Shown: in pieces, positions 49,561-61,580 of the stretch
Position numbering within the stretch: position 1 is the first letter of the stretch
Layout: each line of letters starts with the position of its first letter
NCBI RefSeq assembly: GCF_014805625.2
Contig: NW_023998417.1
Location: 2,127,934-2,191,933, forward strand
Source: Glossina fuscipes
Lineage: Eukaryota > Arthropoda > Insecta > Diptera > Glossinidae
DNA length: 64,000 bases
Reading direction: 5' to 3'
Translations under genes and position numbers: made by a program
The notes under the pieces: generated by a model
Told to the model about the DNA's origin: nothing
Databases searched by the model: none
The model's input: the letters and a program-made list of their open reading frames with translations, nothing else

Positions 49561-51844
49561 GAAATTAAGTTTCTGGAAATTTAACAAATATTTTCATATC
49601 AACGGCAATTAAGGTGCCCTCTCATATCCACTATGTTTTCAGATTAGTGATAAACACATTATCGTATGTATACGAGAACTAACTGACTGCGTATTCTTAT
49701 CATTCATGCACATATATAAGCTAACTACATACATAAGCTGTGTACGTGCACATGTTTAGTTCAATAACCGACAATGGGGAAATGTCTAAGCGCTTTTCAT
49801 ATAACAAGAATTTATGAGTGTCAATGAAAGCTTGGAATACAATGGTTTCATATTTATGTTTCATATAATGTATGCACATATGTGTACGTTTAGGGATTTT
49901 ATAGTTGAATATTTTAAGGTTGCTTTTGAATATATCCAAAGAGGTCCATTGTCAGCATTGTCAGGTTGTTGACCTTATTACTACTATGCTCTTTTCTTTT
50001 CATTACTCTTAGCTATTTTAAACAATTCTTACTTACTGTTTACGAACAAAAAGAATTTTCTGGTAAAAGCTAAACAATTTTACACCCACCACCAAAAGAT
50101 ATGCGTATAGTAAATGAATTCATCGCAACTTTACACAGTACGTTCGCATATATGCTCTGAATTTATTAAAGATTTTATGTTAACTTAGTTCGGTACACCG
50201 ATCCGTCCGACCGTCTTCCGTTGTTGCATGACGCAGTGTAGCAAAATGCAGAAACTTCGCATATATAAGTTGTCAGATGATAGAGAATTGCTCAATCAAA
50301 ATCGGGGTTCAGGGGGACGACAAGCTCAAGCTCCGAAAACCATTTAACTTAAAAAATTTACTTAAAAAAAAAAAAAAAAAAACAGATTTTATATGCTTGT
50401 AAAAGTCAAGGAAAGACCTACCACTTCTTGCCTACAGAAGATGTGAGTCCATAAGAATAGCTTTTTGATGAGAATTTACTATATATTTTAGATTTGAGAT
50501 ATCTTTGTTTTTTGATGATTTATATTAAGAAATTAAAAATTTACATCTGGAGAGCATATAAAGAGGTCCCTTACGTCATATTTTGCCTTACGATTTTGCT
50601 TCGGTTTTTGAAAGAAGGGCTTTTAGAAATTTGTAGGGAAGACGATAGGTAAAGTGCGCTCAATAATTATATAGATTTGAATTTACTCGAAATTTTGTTT
50701 GTTAGATTTCAAAATAATAAATTGCTAATGAGTCTCGCTCCCGTGGCGAACTTTACTAAGACCCAAACCTAGGAACTCTGTGTTCACATTGGACCTTTTT
50801 TACACATCCTAGCGAATTTTGGGTTAAATTGCTGAATAACAGAACAAGAAGAAAGATAAGTCCTTGCAGGCTCTATCATCTGTTATCCAAAGATCTGTCG
50901 GGGGGGATCTGTCCTCAAGCAATTTATAGACATCTTCAAACAAACAGCTAGCTTGTCGTCATAACAAGCTAGACGAGAATAAATTAGAGAATTTCTATAT
51001 ATGCCTGGAAATGTTTTCCTTACTAATGAAATTAAATTTGCTTAAAAGTCAAGGAGAGCGCAAGGACTGCTATGACGAGAAAATGAGAGAACGAGTGTGT
51101 AAGCGGGTGTGAAACACACGAAAAAACTGTTATTAATATAGAAAAAAAGGGTTCACGAAAAATAAAGTTCAAGACTAGCTTCTTGAAAAAGGCAGTGAGC
51201 TAAGAGAGAGTAAAAATATAGAACGAAATGAAAATTCTTCAAAAATGGAGTTAAGCTGTTGTTGTTTATTCATAAGACCAAAGCACGGGGTCGAAAAAAT
51301 TAATATAACAATAATTTTAGACATATAGTTTATTACTTTAAACAAAGTATGAAAAACTTCTTGGTTTCTTGCTCATTATTAGCAAATGCGCTTCGATTTT
51401 CTAAGCACAAAAAGAAATTTGACCAATCTATGTGTAAATGTATATATCCATGTATGCATCCACTACCATATGTATATATATATAGTCGTAATCATTTTTA
51501 TGCGTAAACGAATGAATGCAAACACATGCTGATGTGCTTACGAATTTTCTTGCCATCTGAAAGCGTAAGGATGCTATTGTTAATCTCCCGTTGAACAGCA
51601 AGGAAGCAGTTGACTGCTGGAATTTCTATAAACTTTTGTACAGTAATAGCTCTTGCTGATGGATCTTCTAGTTAAGCATTTTTTCATCATTCAAATGCTT
51701 TACGTGGCATCAAGTAATTTAGTAAAAGGAAATTTTTATGAAGCTAATACATCTCTGTATATCCTAAGCATTCTTAAACCAACAGTAGTATAGTAAATGA
51801 TATTTGAAAATTCACAGAATATAAGAAATGGAGAAAGATGAGAG
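49561..51844. other. AT-rich non-coding stretch
   Basis: No gene was recognised. A fragment at about 50200-50225 (CCGATCCGTCCGACCGTC) resembles a reversed DINE-like module. Poly(A) occurs at 50364-50382. Confidence 0.6.
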
Positions 51845-52165
51845 GAATCTTTACTAGGAAGCTTCGGAAACCTTACAAAGTGTATATATTCTTGATCAAT
51901 ACCAAATTTTGCTTCATCTGTGCGTCTGTGTAAAAATTTAGCAGAAATGTAGGAAAAGCATGCACAAAAGCCGTTATTCAAAATGAACAGTACCATGTAA
52001 TTTCTTGCCTTCAAAGGAAAAACTTTTTGCTCATTAGTCATAAAATGTTCAAAACTTCTCAAAATTAGTAAAATCTTTACAACGTCCAAAGGTAAGCTTC
52101 ATAGACTCCGTAAACTGTATATGCAATGTATTTCCTTTCGTCTGGCCATTTGACCGACATTCAAT
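51845..52165 (-). mobile_element. DINE-like family 1 remnants
   Basis: On the plus strand, 'AGGAAGCTTCGGAAACCTTA', 'AGTGTATATATTCTTGATCA' and 'TCTGTGCGTCTGTG' are the reverse complement of the core seen at 54365-54450. A second, weaker match (AAGCTTCATAGACTCCGTAA ... TTTCGTCTGGCCATTTGACC) follows at 52085-52155. The 117-codon minus-strand frame here is inside the repeat and is not a gene. Confidence 0.55.
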
Positions 52166-53553
52166 TTCTAGATAATAAATATTGAGGTCGTGTAGCATGT
52201 CGACACTGTAGGCATGGCAGTCAGCCTTACACTTTTTAATCCAGAATTTCTATGAGGCGATTTTAGCTCACTAATATTCAAATGACATACTTCGAATAAG
52301 TGTCCATTGCCATCTCTCTCTATTGTCGCTCATTAATTTTCTATAGATTGCTGCTCACATAGCTGAGCAATATCTTAAGGCTCTTATTTTCCTTTATAAT
52401 CACGTCAATTCCGACAACTTTGCAACATAAAAAGTTTAAAGCTTTAAAAAGGCTCGTAGGCACTGACTTCATCAAACACTAATTCAAGACTTTAGCGGGA
52501 CAGTTTACTTACACCAACAGCAATCTGGCAATGCTATTATGCAGTGAACTTTACAAAAATAATATGGCAATTCTTTATAAATGAAACTGTCAGACATACG
52601 GACGGAATAAAGAGAAGGACAGCAAAACTTTTACGGTACATAAATAAACTTGATTCTACGCGTATATAGGGTTGCCACAACATTTTCGTTTACTACGTGT
52701 CGCAATTGGAAAATAGACATATTTTTTTATTGCTAAAAATACCGTTATATATGTCAGCTTACGAAATTCTTCTACGATTCATGCATACTTTATACATAAA
52801 GTGATTGAGCATGAATTTAAAAAATAAAATTAAAAGTCAGCCTTCGAGCCTTCACATCGTCGATCATCGGTCGAAAAACAATAATAATTTTTTTAATTCT
52901 GCATATCTCGCTTGCAAAGTCGATGTAATAATTTTTATTCACCTATCTGCTAGCTATCTCTTAGTTAGTGATAAATTAAGGAAAAACAACAATCTGTATT
53001 GACAGCTATTTAGAAAATGTGTACCGACACATACAAGCACATTAAATTTATGAGAAAATGTTGAAATATTATTTATATAAAATATCGCACACAATATTAT
53101 GGAGGCGCTAGCTAGGTGCTCATAAAACTGAATAAATTTTTAAGTGTTTTTCACTTTTAAATGTTTGAAAATATATAGACATATATATATATACACTTGC
53201 ATATACGTACGTATGCACGTCCGCTTAGCCTTAGGAATAAAATCTAGAAAACATTTATTTAAATCACATTTAAACAGAAAAGACTGCATAGACTACTATA
53301 GACCGTTTATGATTATATGCATATGGATGTATGCATGTATGTATTGTATGTATGTAGGAGAGCGGAATAAATGTGAGCATATGCTGTATGATTTACATTA
53401 AACGATTACTATCGTATAATATACGAACGTACATTTGCATTAACTACTACGGATGTGTATTCATATGAATGCTATTGCGAGTGTGTGTTTAGTACATCCG
53501 ACATGTTTTATTGCCTGCAGGTTCCCTGCAGTGATGCAGCGTTTATGTGCACA

Positions 53554-53608
<55 letters not shown>

Positions 53609-53934
53609 ATAATTCCGCATTATTATACTATCACGTGTCTCTTCTTTTAAATATGGACAAATTCTTTTATTCAGAAAATTGTAACAAATTGTTCTTTTTT
53701 TTTTTTTGCTTTATTTTTTTTCTTGCTTAACGGAAAGAACTTTTTCATAACCAGCAACTAAATGTAAAAGTATATTATCTTTTTCATTCCCTTCGCGACG
53801 ACCGACAGAACCTATTTAAACTCGCATAAAATTATGACTTTGCATTACTCTACCATATTCATCTACGTCTGTCATCACTTGAAATTTTTTGAAAATAACT
53901 CATCTATTCGACTAGAATCTGCATGCATAAAGCA
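52166..53934. other. AT-rich non-coding stretch
   Basis: It contains (TA)n passing directly into (GT)n at 53558-53608 and several short TA/CATA repeats at about 53170-53220 and 53325-53360. No gene was recognised. Confidence 0.65.
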
Positions 53935-54495
53935 TAAAAACTTACAAGTCGTAGTAATTTTCGCAAAGTAAGTGTATAAAATTTCAGACTTCTAACTTTA
54001 ACAATTTCCAAGTAACGAGCAAAAACTCACAAGCTGTTGTTAAGAACAACGTAGTTGCGTTCAGTTTACGCTCCATTGCAAGCTTCTGCCTCGACCAATT
54101 TAGTCCATTTTCAATGCCAATCTGCGTGCAGAAACTTCCAATATACCTCCCAAACCAGGAGAGCGCCAACAACACACACAATACAGACAAAGACACACAA
54201 GACGGACGGACATGGCTAAATCAATTCAGAATTTCTGACTGATCAAGAATATATATACTCTCTATAGACGCAAAAACATACAGACGGACGAACATGGCGA
54301 AGTCAATTGAGAATTTCGCGCTGATCAAGAATATATATACTTTATATAGGCGGACAGACTCAAAGACGGACGGACATGGATAATTCAACTCAGTATTTCA
54401 CGCTGATCAAGAATATGTATACCTTATAGGATCTCGGAAGCTTCCTTTTGGGTATGACATATAATTTGGAAAAAACAATATGAGTATACCCCCGG
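53935..54495 (+). mobile_element. DINE-like family 1, copy with three tandem modules
   Basis: The 5' part matches 55530-55700 (TCTAACTTTAA(C/T)AATTTCC, AACGAGCAAAAA, GTTAAGAA(C/T)AACG, AGTTTACGCTCCA). The 3' part is three ~82-bp modules starting with GACGGACGGACATGG-like sequence at 54201, 54283 and 54365. Each ends in CTGATCAAGAATATATATAC. It finishes with GGATCTCGGAAGCTTCCTTT and GAGTATACCCCC. The module resembles the conserved part of Drosophila DINE-1/INE-1 repeats (from memory). It is non-coding. Confidence 0.75.
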
Positions 54496-54943
54496 CATAA
54501 AAAAAGAGAAGAAAATAAGAATCACAAAAAAAAAAAAAAAAAAACATAACATATTAAAATAAGAAAGAACACTTGCAAAATGGCTAAGAAAGCCTTGAAG
54601 TGAATTTGAGGTACATTAAGATCCGAAGTTGAAAAAGTTACTACACTTATCTTAAGGTGATTTAGAAGAAAGTGAACCATTCATATGACAGGTAGCAAGC
54701 AACTCAGAGAGAGCAGAGGAACGAACAGCAGGAAAAAGTATTATTTTAATTAATTGCTGTAAACATTGTAGAGGAGAGGGATTGCGAACGAAGTAAAGTA
54801 ATAAGGAAAAGTTAGCAAGTAGACGTAATGGTTTTATCTAGCGCCAAACTATAATTAACTTGTAACTTAACACACATCAATCTATCAAATTGAGATAAGA
54901 GAGAAGAAACTACAAAAAGGTATAGAATGAATGACTGACTTAC

Positions 54944-55028
54944 CGACTCCACCAGGCAGGCTTTTTTACTGGCTATCGGATGCGGGAGCTATATTTGCCG
55001 CTTGACTTAAAAGTTCGTCGCTTCCATG
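54944..55028 (-). other. Candidate 85-nt exon, minus strand
   Basis: On the minus strand a T-rich tract ends in TTTTATTTTAG at 55029, then comes an 85-nt segment, then TCG|GTAAGTCA, a near-consensus 5' splice site (donor from 54943). The first frame reads HGSDELLSQAANIAPASDSQ and then a stop, a notably non-random composition; the other two frames also contain stops. It could be an alternative exon giving a new C-terminus, a poison exon, or an exon of a non-coding RNA. The segment lies between two DINE-like copies and is less AT-rich than the flanks. I cannot name the gene. Confidence 0.35.
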
Positions 55029-55189
55029 CTAAAATAAAATTAAAAATGCAAAAAATAACATATTAAAGTTATTTGTTAAAATGTTTCAGTATAAACTTAA
55101 ATTACTTTGAAATAATTAGCATTTTGTTGTTATTGTTGTATTGATTTTCATACCTAATTATAAAAAGAAAAATAACAGAATGAAACAAG

Positions 55190-56075
55190 TAAGAAAGTTA
55201 TATTCGTCGGGGGCTGAATCTCGCATACACCCGACTATGTTTTTTGCATTCTACTCTCCAAGTTCGTTTATTTGATACCCATATCGCTAGTATTATTAAA
55301 AAGACAGTGATCGCATTGTCTACCATATTCATATTTTAAAATTAACCCATTCTTAGGCAAACAATATACCTTCACATGAGGAGCGTACAAAATGGTTTTA
55401 CACATTCGCTCTTCTTTGTCTTATGATAAATAAGCATAAAATTTCAGAAAATTGAAAAACTTAGAATTTAATTACTCGTTTAATTACTTGACCTAAGGAG
55501 TAGACTGTTGCATCAAGAAAATGTGAAAAATTTCAGGATTCTAACTTTAATAATTTCCGAGAAACGAGCAAAAATCCACAGGCTCTTGTTAAGAATAACG
55601 GAGTTGCTTTCAGTTTACGCTCCACTCCGGGCTTCTGCTCTGACGAATTTGGCCATTTTTCACTATCAATATGCGTGCACAAACGTCCAATGGAATGAAT
55701 GTCTTCACTTTTGCGACGAGGAGAGTGTCAACAACACGAACCACACACTCACAGACGGGCCGACATGGCTAAATCAATTCAAAATTTCACGCTGATCAAA
55801 AATATTTATGCTTTTTATAGACACACAGACGGACGGACGTGGCTAAATCAACTCATAATTTCACCCTCATCAAAAATATATGTACATTTTATATAGGCAA
55901 ACAGACACACGAATAGACGAACGGGCATAGCTAAATCATCTCAGATTTTCGAGCTGATCAGGCATCTATACACTTTACGGGGTCTCTAAAATTTCCTTTT
56001 GGATATTACATTTATTTCGGGAAAAAAACAAAATGAGTATACCCCCACATCTTATAGTGGTGGGTATAAAAGAAA
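55190..56075 (+). mobile_element. DINE-like family 1, near-complete copy
   Basis: It begins AACAAGTAAGAAAGTTATAT followed by a TCGGGGGCTGAATCTCGCAT block, as such fly repeats often do, and ends ATAGTGGTGGGTATAAAA. It shares the body of the 53.9-kb copy and again has three tandem modules (starts near 55753, 55828 and 55916). Length is about 880 bp. The 95-codon plus-strand frame inside it is repeat sequence and not a gene. Confidence 0.75.
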
Positions 56076-57429
56076 ACAAAAATTTCTAAGATTCACCTAA
56101 TCCAAGAATTTAAGGATCGATATGTCAATAGGTTTGATCTGAAAAAAAGTTACTAATTTTTCATAATTTTTTAATGAAAATACAAAAAAAAAAAAATGAT
56201 TTGAACAAAAAGCGGAAAACTTTAAAGAGCAGAAGAAGTTTATCTTTTCGTAATTAATTAGACGGAGATAGCTGTAGAAGAAACAAGTCTTTCGCAAGCA
56301 AGCTCACTGCACTAAACTGTGACTACCTGAATATATTTTTCGGATTTTTCTTACAATTTTTCAGAAAAGTAAGCCTTCATGTAACGATACTTAGATAATT
56401 GAAACTAAGACGAAAATAAGTGAAAAATGAAAAGTTTTTTTATGTTATGTGAAGATAAAATATTTATTTTATATTGTTGAAACATCCTTAGGTAGCTGTT
56501 TGAAAGCTATTTTTTCCTTTCTCGTATAATATTAAAAGTGTTTCATTAATTGTTTCAGTACGATTTCAGATTAAAAATTCACATTAACCTTGAAAACGAT
56601 GCGCGGCCCATGAGGATATAAATTCTTAGAATATTGCCACATGTACGCGCCTGCACGCACATATGTATTTGAAATCAAGTCGACTAACCCGATGATCCGT
56701 TAAACATAAAGTCCGCTTAATGAAAATTAGCTCAAATATCAAGGCATTGGCAAGGATGTGAAGATGTCTCTTTGTGAACTCTCGTCATTTTTTAGATCAG
56801 ACATTTTCATTTCAATAATTAAAAATAATAACAAAAATAATAATAAATACTTCTTTTATATATATATATATAAAAAAAAAAAAAAAAAAAAAATGATAAT
56901 TTTATTCGCGATAATATTAATGTCACACAGTTTAAATGTTGAATGCATTCATTGCACGAGTGCTGATAATGTTGATGATTTAATGCCACTACTCATCGAA
57001 AGCATAGCAAATATCATTCGTCGACCGACCACATTCATGCGGTCGGATTCGTTAATATTTTGATGTCAATATTTTTGTAAAGGAAATTAAATAAAATTTT
57101 ACACATACATACATACATTTAATGTGCAAATGCGGGTGCATTTTCATATGTACACTTCAGTTGGCGTATAAGTTTATGGTTTTGCGGTTGCTATTTGAGT
57201 AAATGAATGAATATTTGTTTTTGTTTACTATTTAAAACGCAGGTGCACATATGTTGCACTTTTATTTTTCGATATTTATAATTAAAATATTGTCGCAAAA
57301 TTCAAATGAAAGAAACGGACATTCTCCTTGATTAAAGAGCTTTCCGTTAAATTTTCTCTCTTCTTCTTCGAAATCAATATTTAAAAATGAGAAAAAAACA
57401 AGCAAAATGTGTCAGACCCTTTGTACTAT
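56076..57429. other. AT-rich non-coding stretch
   Basis: No gene was recognised. A (TA)n/poly(A) block lies at 56856-56893. Confidence 0.65.
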
Positions 57430-57604
57430 GTATTTATACCCATCACAGAATCCGCCTGAGTAGCCGAATGGGAGGAATCTCGACTAGCAAGTCAATGGTC
57501 GTGGGTTCGAATCTCAAGTGCGGTAGAGTTTTTTAATAAAAGCCGATAGCCTTAGATGCTAGTGCTTTTAAGAGTTTAGTCTTAGAATTTATTTCTCTGG
57601 CGAA

Positions 57605-57635
<31 letters not shown>

Positions 57636-57800
57636 CCCATCACAGAAGGGTAAGGATGTGTTGTTTGTCGAAAAGACGACAATGCCCAGAAGGAAGCCTC
57701 AGAGACCCCATAAAGTATACATATTCTTGATCAGTATCTATTTAAGCATCTCCGTCTGGCCATCTGTTTATCTGTCTATCTACCGGGTTGTGTAACGTTT
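57430..57800 (-). mobile_element. DINE-like family 1 copy, interrupted by a SINE
   Basis: Apart from the inserted SINE, the plus strand reads ATACCCATCACAGAAGGGTA, then GGAAGCCTCAGAGACCCCAT, AAAGTATACATATTCTTGATCAG-type sequence and CCGTCTGGCC. This is the reverse complement of the family 1 core. The SINE insertion sits inside the TACCC...GGGTA end. Confidence 0.7.
57451..57632 (+). mobile_element. Full-length tRNA-derived SINE with perfect 15-bp target-site duplication
   Basis: The 182-bp element is flanked by ATACCCATCACAGAA at 57436-57450 and 57633-57647. The head carries a Pol III A-box-like TAGCCGAATGG (57461-57471) and a canonical B box GGTTCGAATC (57504-57513), 43 nt apart. The middle contains GCGGTAGAGTTTTTTAATAA and GCCGATAGCC. 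The tail is TAGTCTTAGAATTTATTTCT then (AAT)n at about 57606-57632. The head may derive from a serine/leucine-type tRNA; that parentage is a guess. The perfect duplication shows recent LINE-mediated insertion. The (AAT)n tail suggests that the partner LINE primes on such a tail, as I-type elements do. Confidence 0.92.
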
Positions 57801-58483
57801 GTTGGAAACGTTTCTTTTTTTGTCCACTCTCCCTTGGGCTACTGCACATATATCTTATGATAATTAATTGCACTTATCTTTATAATCTATGACAACTTTT
57901 TATTGCCTTTTATATGCCAATTAATCTGAAATTGTTATTCTGCCTCTCTATTCTTGTATCTCCCATTTCACCGATACCATCTCTCATCCTGATCATGTGG
58001 ACAATAAAATAAAAAAGAAAATTTAAAAATCAAGTAGACACTCTCCTCTTTGACGAGGATATAGTGGACGATAGATATATTTTGCGTGATTGTATCTTAC
58101 TACAATTGTTATAACAAGATTTTTGACGATAGCTACACTAGCTAGGGAATCTGAATAGAAAAAACGAAGCGAAGAACTAATGGTATAAAGCTCGCATTAG
58201 TAATCTTCACCGTGCACCACGCTTTCGACTATTATTACAAACTAAAAACTTTTAAAGCGTAATAAAGGTCGTGATGAAACCGGATCATCAAGTTATTCCG
58301 GTTGTGCTGTGTTAACAGATTCTGCAGCAATAATTGGAAATGCAATCATCGCGCTATGTCATATAAATGCTGATAAAGATAAGTTTAATCTTTGATTAAA
58401 TTTTCAACTAAGTATTTTGTTAAGAGAATATTAAGCAGTGTCTTTCCTACAACTAACTATCTTCAAGAAGTCCTTTCACTTAC

Positions 58484-58568
58484 CTACAACATTTTTTGTA
58501 TTTTCTATCCTCTTCTCCAAGATTAGGTGTAAAAGTTTTTCGGTTGCTTTTTGTCTTTGATCGACTAA
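58484..58568 (-). other. Candidate 85-nt coding exon, minus strand
   Basis: On the minus strand, 58568-58484 is bounded by ATTTAATTATAG (acceptor) and TTGTAG|GTAAGTG (a consensus donor). Two of three frames are open throughout: one gives LVDQRQKATEKLLHLILEKR and continues open, the other SRSKTKSNRKTFTPNLGEED and continues open. The acceptor is weak in pyrimidines. Purine-rich AT-rich DNA often lacks stops by chance, so the call is tentative. Confidence 0.22.
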
Positions 58569-58764
58569 CTATAATTAAATAACAATTTATTGTGTTTGCA
58601 AATAAAAATTTTCTTCTCTCTTCTCTTTCTCTCTCTCTCTGTCAAAGATTTCAAATAACATTAGATATCACAAGTTAGATGTAAGAAGTTTTTGTCTCTG
58701 AGTATCATAAAACATCATGTTAAGCATTTGCTTGAAGGAAATATTCCAACTCTCTCTGCGTTTA

Positions 58765-58788
58765 GTCGTCGTCGTCGTCGTCGTCGTC
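58765..58788. repeat. (GTC)n trinucleotide repeat
   Basis: Seven to eight GTC units. Read on the minus strand they encode a threonine run in one frame, but no supporting gene is present. Confidence 0.9.
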
Positions 58789-60949
58789 TCTTTCTCGCTG
58801 CGTATTTTCTTTTCTTTTGTTTGATTTATGCAAATGATGAAAATGAAGAAAAAAAATACACAAATTTTTAAAGATATGCTAACTTTGAAATTCAACACAA
58901 AACGGCAACGAAATTTTTTGCAACTAGAGTACATCAATTTTTTGCAATAGGTTATGGTCTTGCAATGCCTTAGTGAACAGCTTGCGCTATATGCTACGCA
59001 TTAACAAGTACTTTTCTATTGCCTCATTATTTTATAGTTTATTTATGGATGGTTGCGTGCATGCGTACGCGCTAGGTTTGCTCATAGAAGACACTTATGC
59101 TATAATTCCTTTCCATCATAGTTGGGGTTAAGAAAAAACTTTTGTTATTTTCAAAAAAAAATTTTTTTTTTTTTCTTTTAATTCTAAATACCTTTTATGT
59201 AACGCATATCTTCGATTTTTAAACACAAGTAAAAGACGATATGCTTTCATATTTAAAAATACATAACTTATTGAATAATCATTAGAGAAATTATTATACA
59301 AACTTACGAAAGCAAATTATTTTAGAATAGACCAGAACTCAATACAGAACTTCTAAGCGGGATTTGTCTTACAAAACAAAGTAAATCAGTTATAGGTTGT
59401 CTCAGTTGATGCTGCAAAAAACTATTGCGCATAGTATATATGCTTTCCAGAGACAATCTACTTCTCTGATTTCCGAATTCCGCTTGTTTGCGATTTTAGA
59501 AAACACTTCTTATTCTCCGTTATGCGAGCGAAACGCATATACTTCTAAAAATCTACTTGTGCAGCTAAGGACACACGACAACAATGTTTAAGGACGAAAA
59601 ATTACGCATCGAAGGCATGCATCGCATGGGAATCCTGCAGTGATGGGTGTAAAAGATTCGATCATAGCCGCAGATAATTTTTTCATTTCTTATACCCTAC
59701 ATCATTGACGGCAAAAATTAATTAAAAGTTCGTTTTCTAAAATATTAAATAAAAAAAAAACTTTGTCGTTGTAACTTTCTATTCTGCCGATGTTATGGAA
59801 AATTTATAAAATTTAGTTTTATATCACCTTAGTACTGTTGTCATGTAAACAATAATTTTTAAATAGGCTACAGCGAGTAAAATCTAATTTCTTCCTTCCA
59901 TCAAATTGCTTAGTGTGTTACGCTGCGTGCTTTGTTGTTTTTTTAACAGATTAACCGTTACATTGATACATTAATAATACGGATAAGTCAGAGCAGAACT
60001 TCAGTTATGGTTATTAATTGCAATTAAAGGGCAAAACATCCACAACATTATTCTGTTATTTATATAAATATATATAAAATGCTTCCTTTTTTTTTTTTTA
60101 ATTACGCCATTACTCGTTTTCATGATTGAAAAGAACTGAAAATTTTTATACAAGAAAAGAAAAGTAATATGAAAATAAAAAAATATGTAAATCAATGAGT
60201 AAAGTTCATGAAATAAAAAAAAAAAAATTCGCATTTTTTTTCTTCTCATCTTCTTTCAATCGCATAAGAGCTACTTCAATTTTGAAATTTATCTTCTTAT
60301 AAGAAGAACTGGACGTAGATATATAAGCAGACTTAAGCTTAGCGATGTATTATAATAACGATAGGTAATTCAAAGTTATTGCCATATTCATTGCAATGAC
60401 ACGGAAAGAAGTATGCAGCAAGATTACTTAAAGCGCATGACGATTCTACAGAAACATTGTGTTAATACAACAAAAAGAAATGATTTACAGAAAATCGCTA
60501 CTATATATATATATATATAGAGAGTAAATTGTAAAATTTTTTTCTACGAATTTTTGAAAATTCATTCTTTTTTTTGGTTAATATTGATGATATATTCTGC
60601 TAAAGCGCATTTGGAACATCTCTAAAATCGGAGACAAAACAATTTATAGATTAATATGTATATATAGTAGATATCTCTATTAAGTTTCTTTAATATTCAT
60701 ACTGATATTCTTGGAGACTAGAATTGAACTAAAGACCCTTTAATCATTTCATTTAAGAAAAAATGAACCATTTTAAGAGTTACCAAAATATTCTACTTTG
60801 TTTGTATCACCAAACTTCTCGTACAATGCCTTTCTATAAAAATGTTCATTTAAAATAAAGCTTCACCGGACCAAAACATTTCTTCTTTTTGTCATTGTCC
60901 CCTTAAAATATTACACATTATTATAATATATTTTCAAATACCAAAAAAA
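58789..60949. other. AT-rich non-coding stretch
   Basis: No gene was recognised. Homopolymers occur near 59150-59175 and 60087-60100, and (TA)n near 60504-60520. Confidence 0.65.
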
Positions 60950-60954
60950 AAAAA

Positions 60955-61580
60955 CAAGAAATATATTAAGGTTTTGTTGCATAGACATAGGGGCATATCC
61001 CATGTTTCAGTTACTTTCAAATTCTTTTGCAAAGTTTTGGGCGAGACATTAGAGAGTTGGGCTGGTGGACAGACATTTTGAATTGGCAGCCAGTCAAGAA
61101 TTTGTATACTCTATTGAGTTTTTGAAGCTTACTTTTGCGCCTTATATAGATATTGGAAAACAAAATTAAAATTTTATACACTATAAAGTTGGGTAGGCGT
61201 GGTCAATGTTCCCAATTCTTGTACAGAAACTATGGCGGCACTCATAAAATATACCCTCAATTTTTATACATTTATCTGCTATAGTCTATGAGTAATGAGT
61301 AAAAGATTTTTCCTTTTTAAAAACGGAGATGTTCTCAGTTCACGTGGTACTGCTAGTGTATCTTTCGTCCAATTTGGCCCATTGTCAATACCAAACTGCG
61401 TGCAACATCTTCCAATGTTTCTGCCAAATTTGAAGTTGATAGCTGCATTTTTGCGACCAGAAGAATATTTATCCCAGACATTGCGTAGGCAGACAGACGG
61501 ACAGACATGCATAGAGACAAATTCCCATGCTTAATTCGATTCAGAATTGGATGCTGATCAAGGAACGAACGTATATTTCG
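60955..61580 (+). mobile_element. DINE-like family 1, one or two adjacent copies
   Basis: At 61060-61160 GTGGACAGACATTTTGAATT and AGTCAAGAATTTGTATACTC, then GAAGCTTACTTTTGCGCC, match the module and end of the 54-kb copy. After GGGTAGGCGTGG (61193), the piece 61365-61575 matches the 5' body plus module again: CCAATTTGGCCCATTGTCAA, TGCGTGCAACATCTTCCAAT, GACAGACGGACAGACATG and GATGCTGATCAAGG. This is either two copies in tandem or one copy with a duplicated end. The open frames on both strands are repeat sequence. Confidence 0.65.

Noticed and set aside
51736..52089. 117-codon minus-strand open frame
   Set aside because: It overlaps a DINE-like repeat core (GATCAAGAATATATACAC region), so it is repeat sequence.
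55508..55896. Two plus-strand open frames with repeated THRRADMAKS/DGRTWLNQ-like pieces
   Set aside because: The repetition reflects the tandem ~80-bp DINE-like modules, not protein repeats.
57451..57520. Functional tRNA gene
   Set aside because: The B box is perfect, but the acceptor and anticodon stems do not pair as in a working tRNA, and the unit continues into a SINE body and (AAT)n tail with a target duplication.
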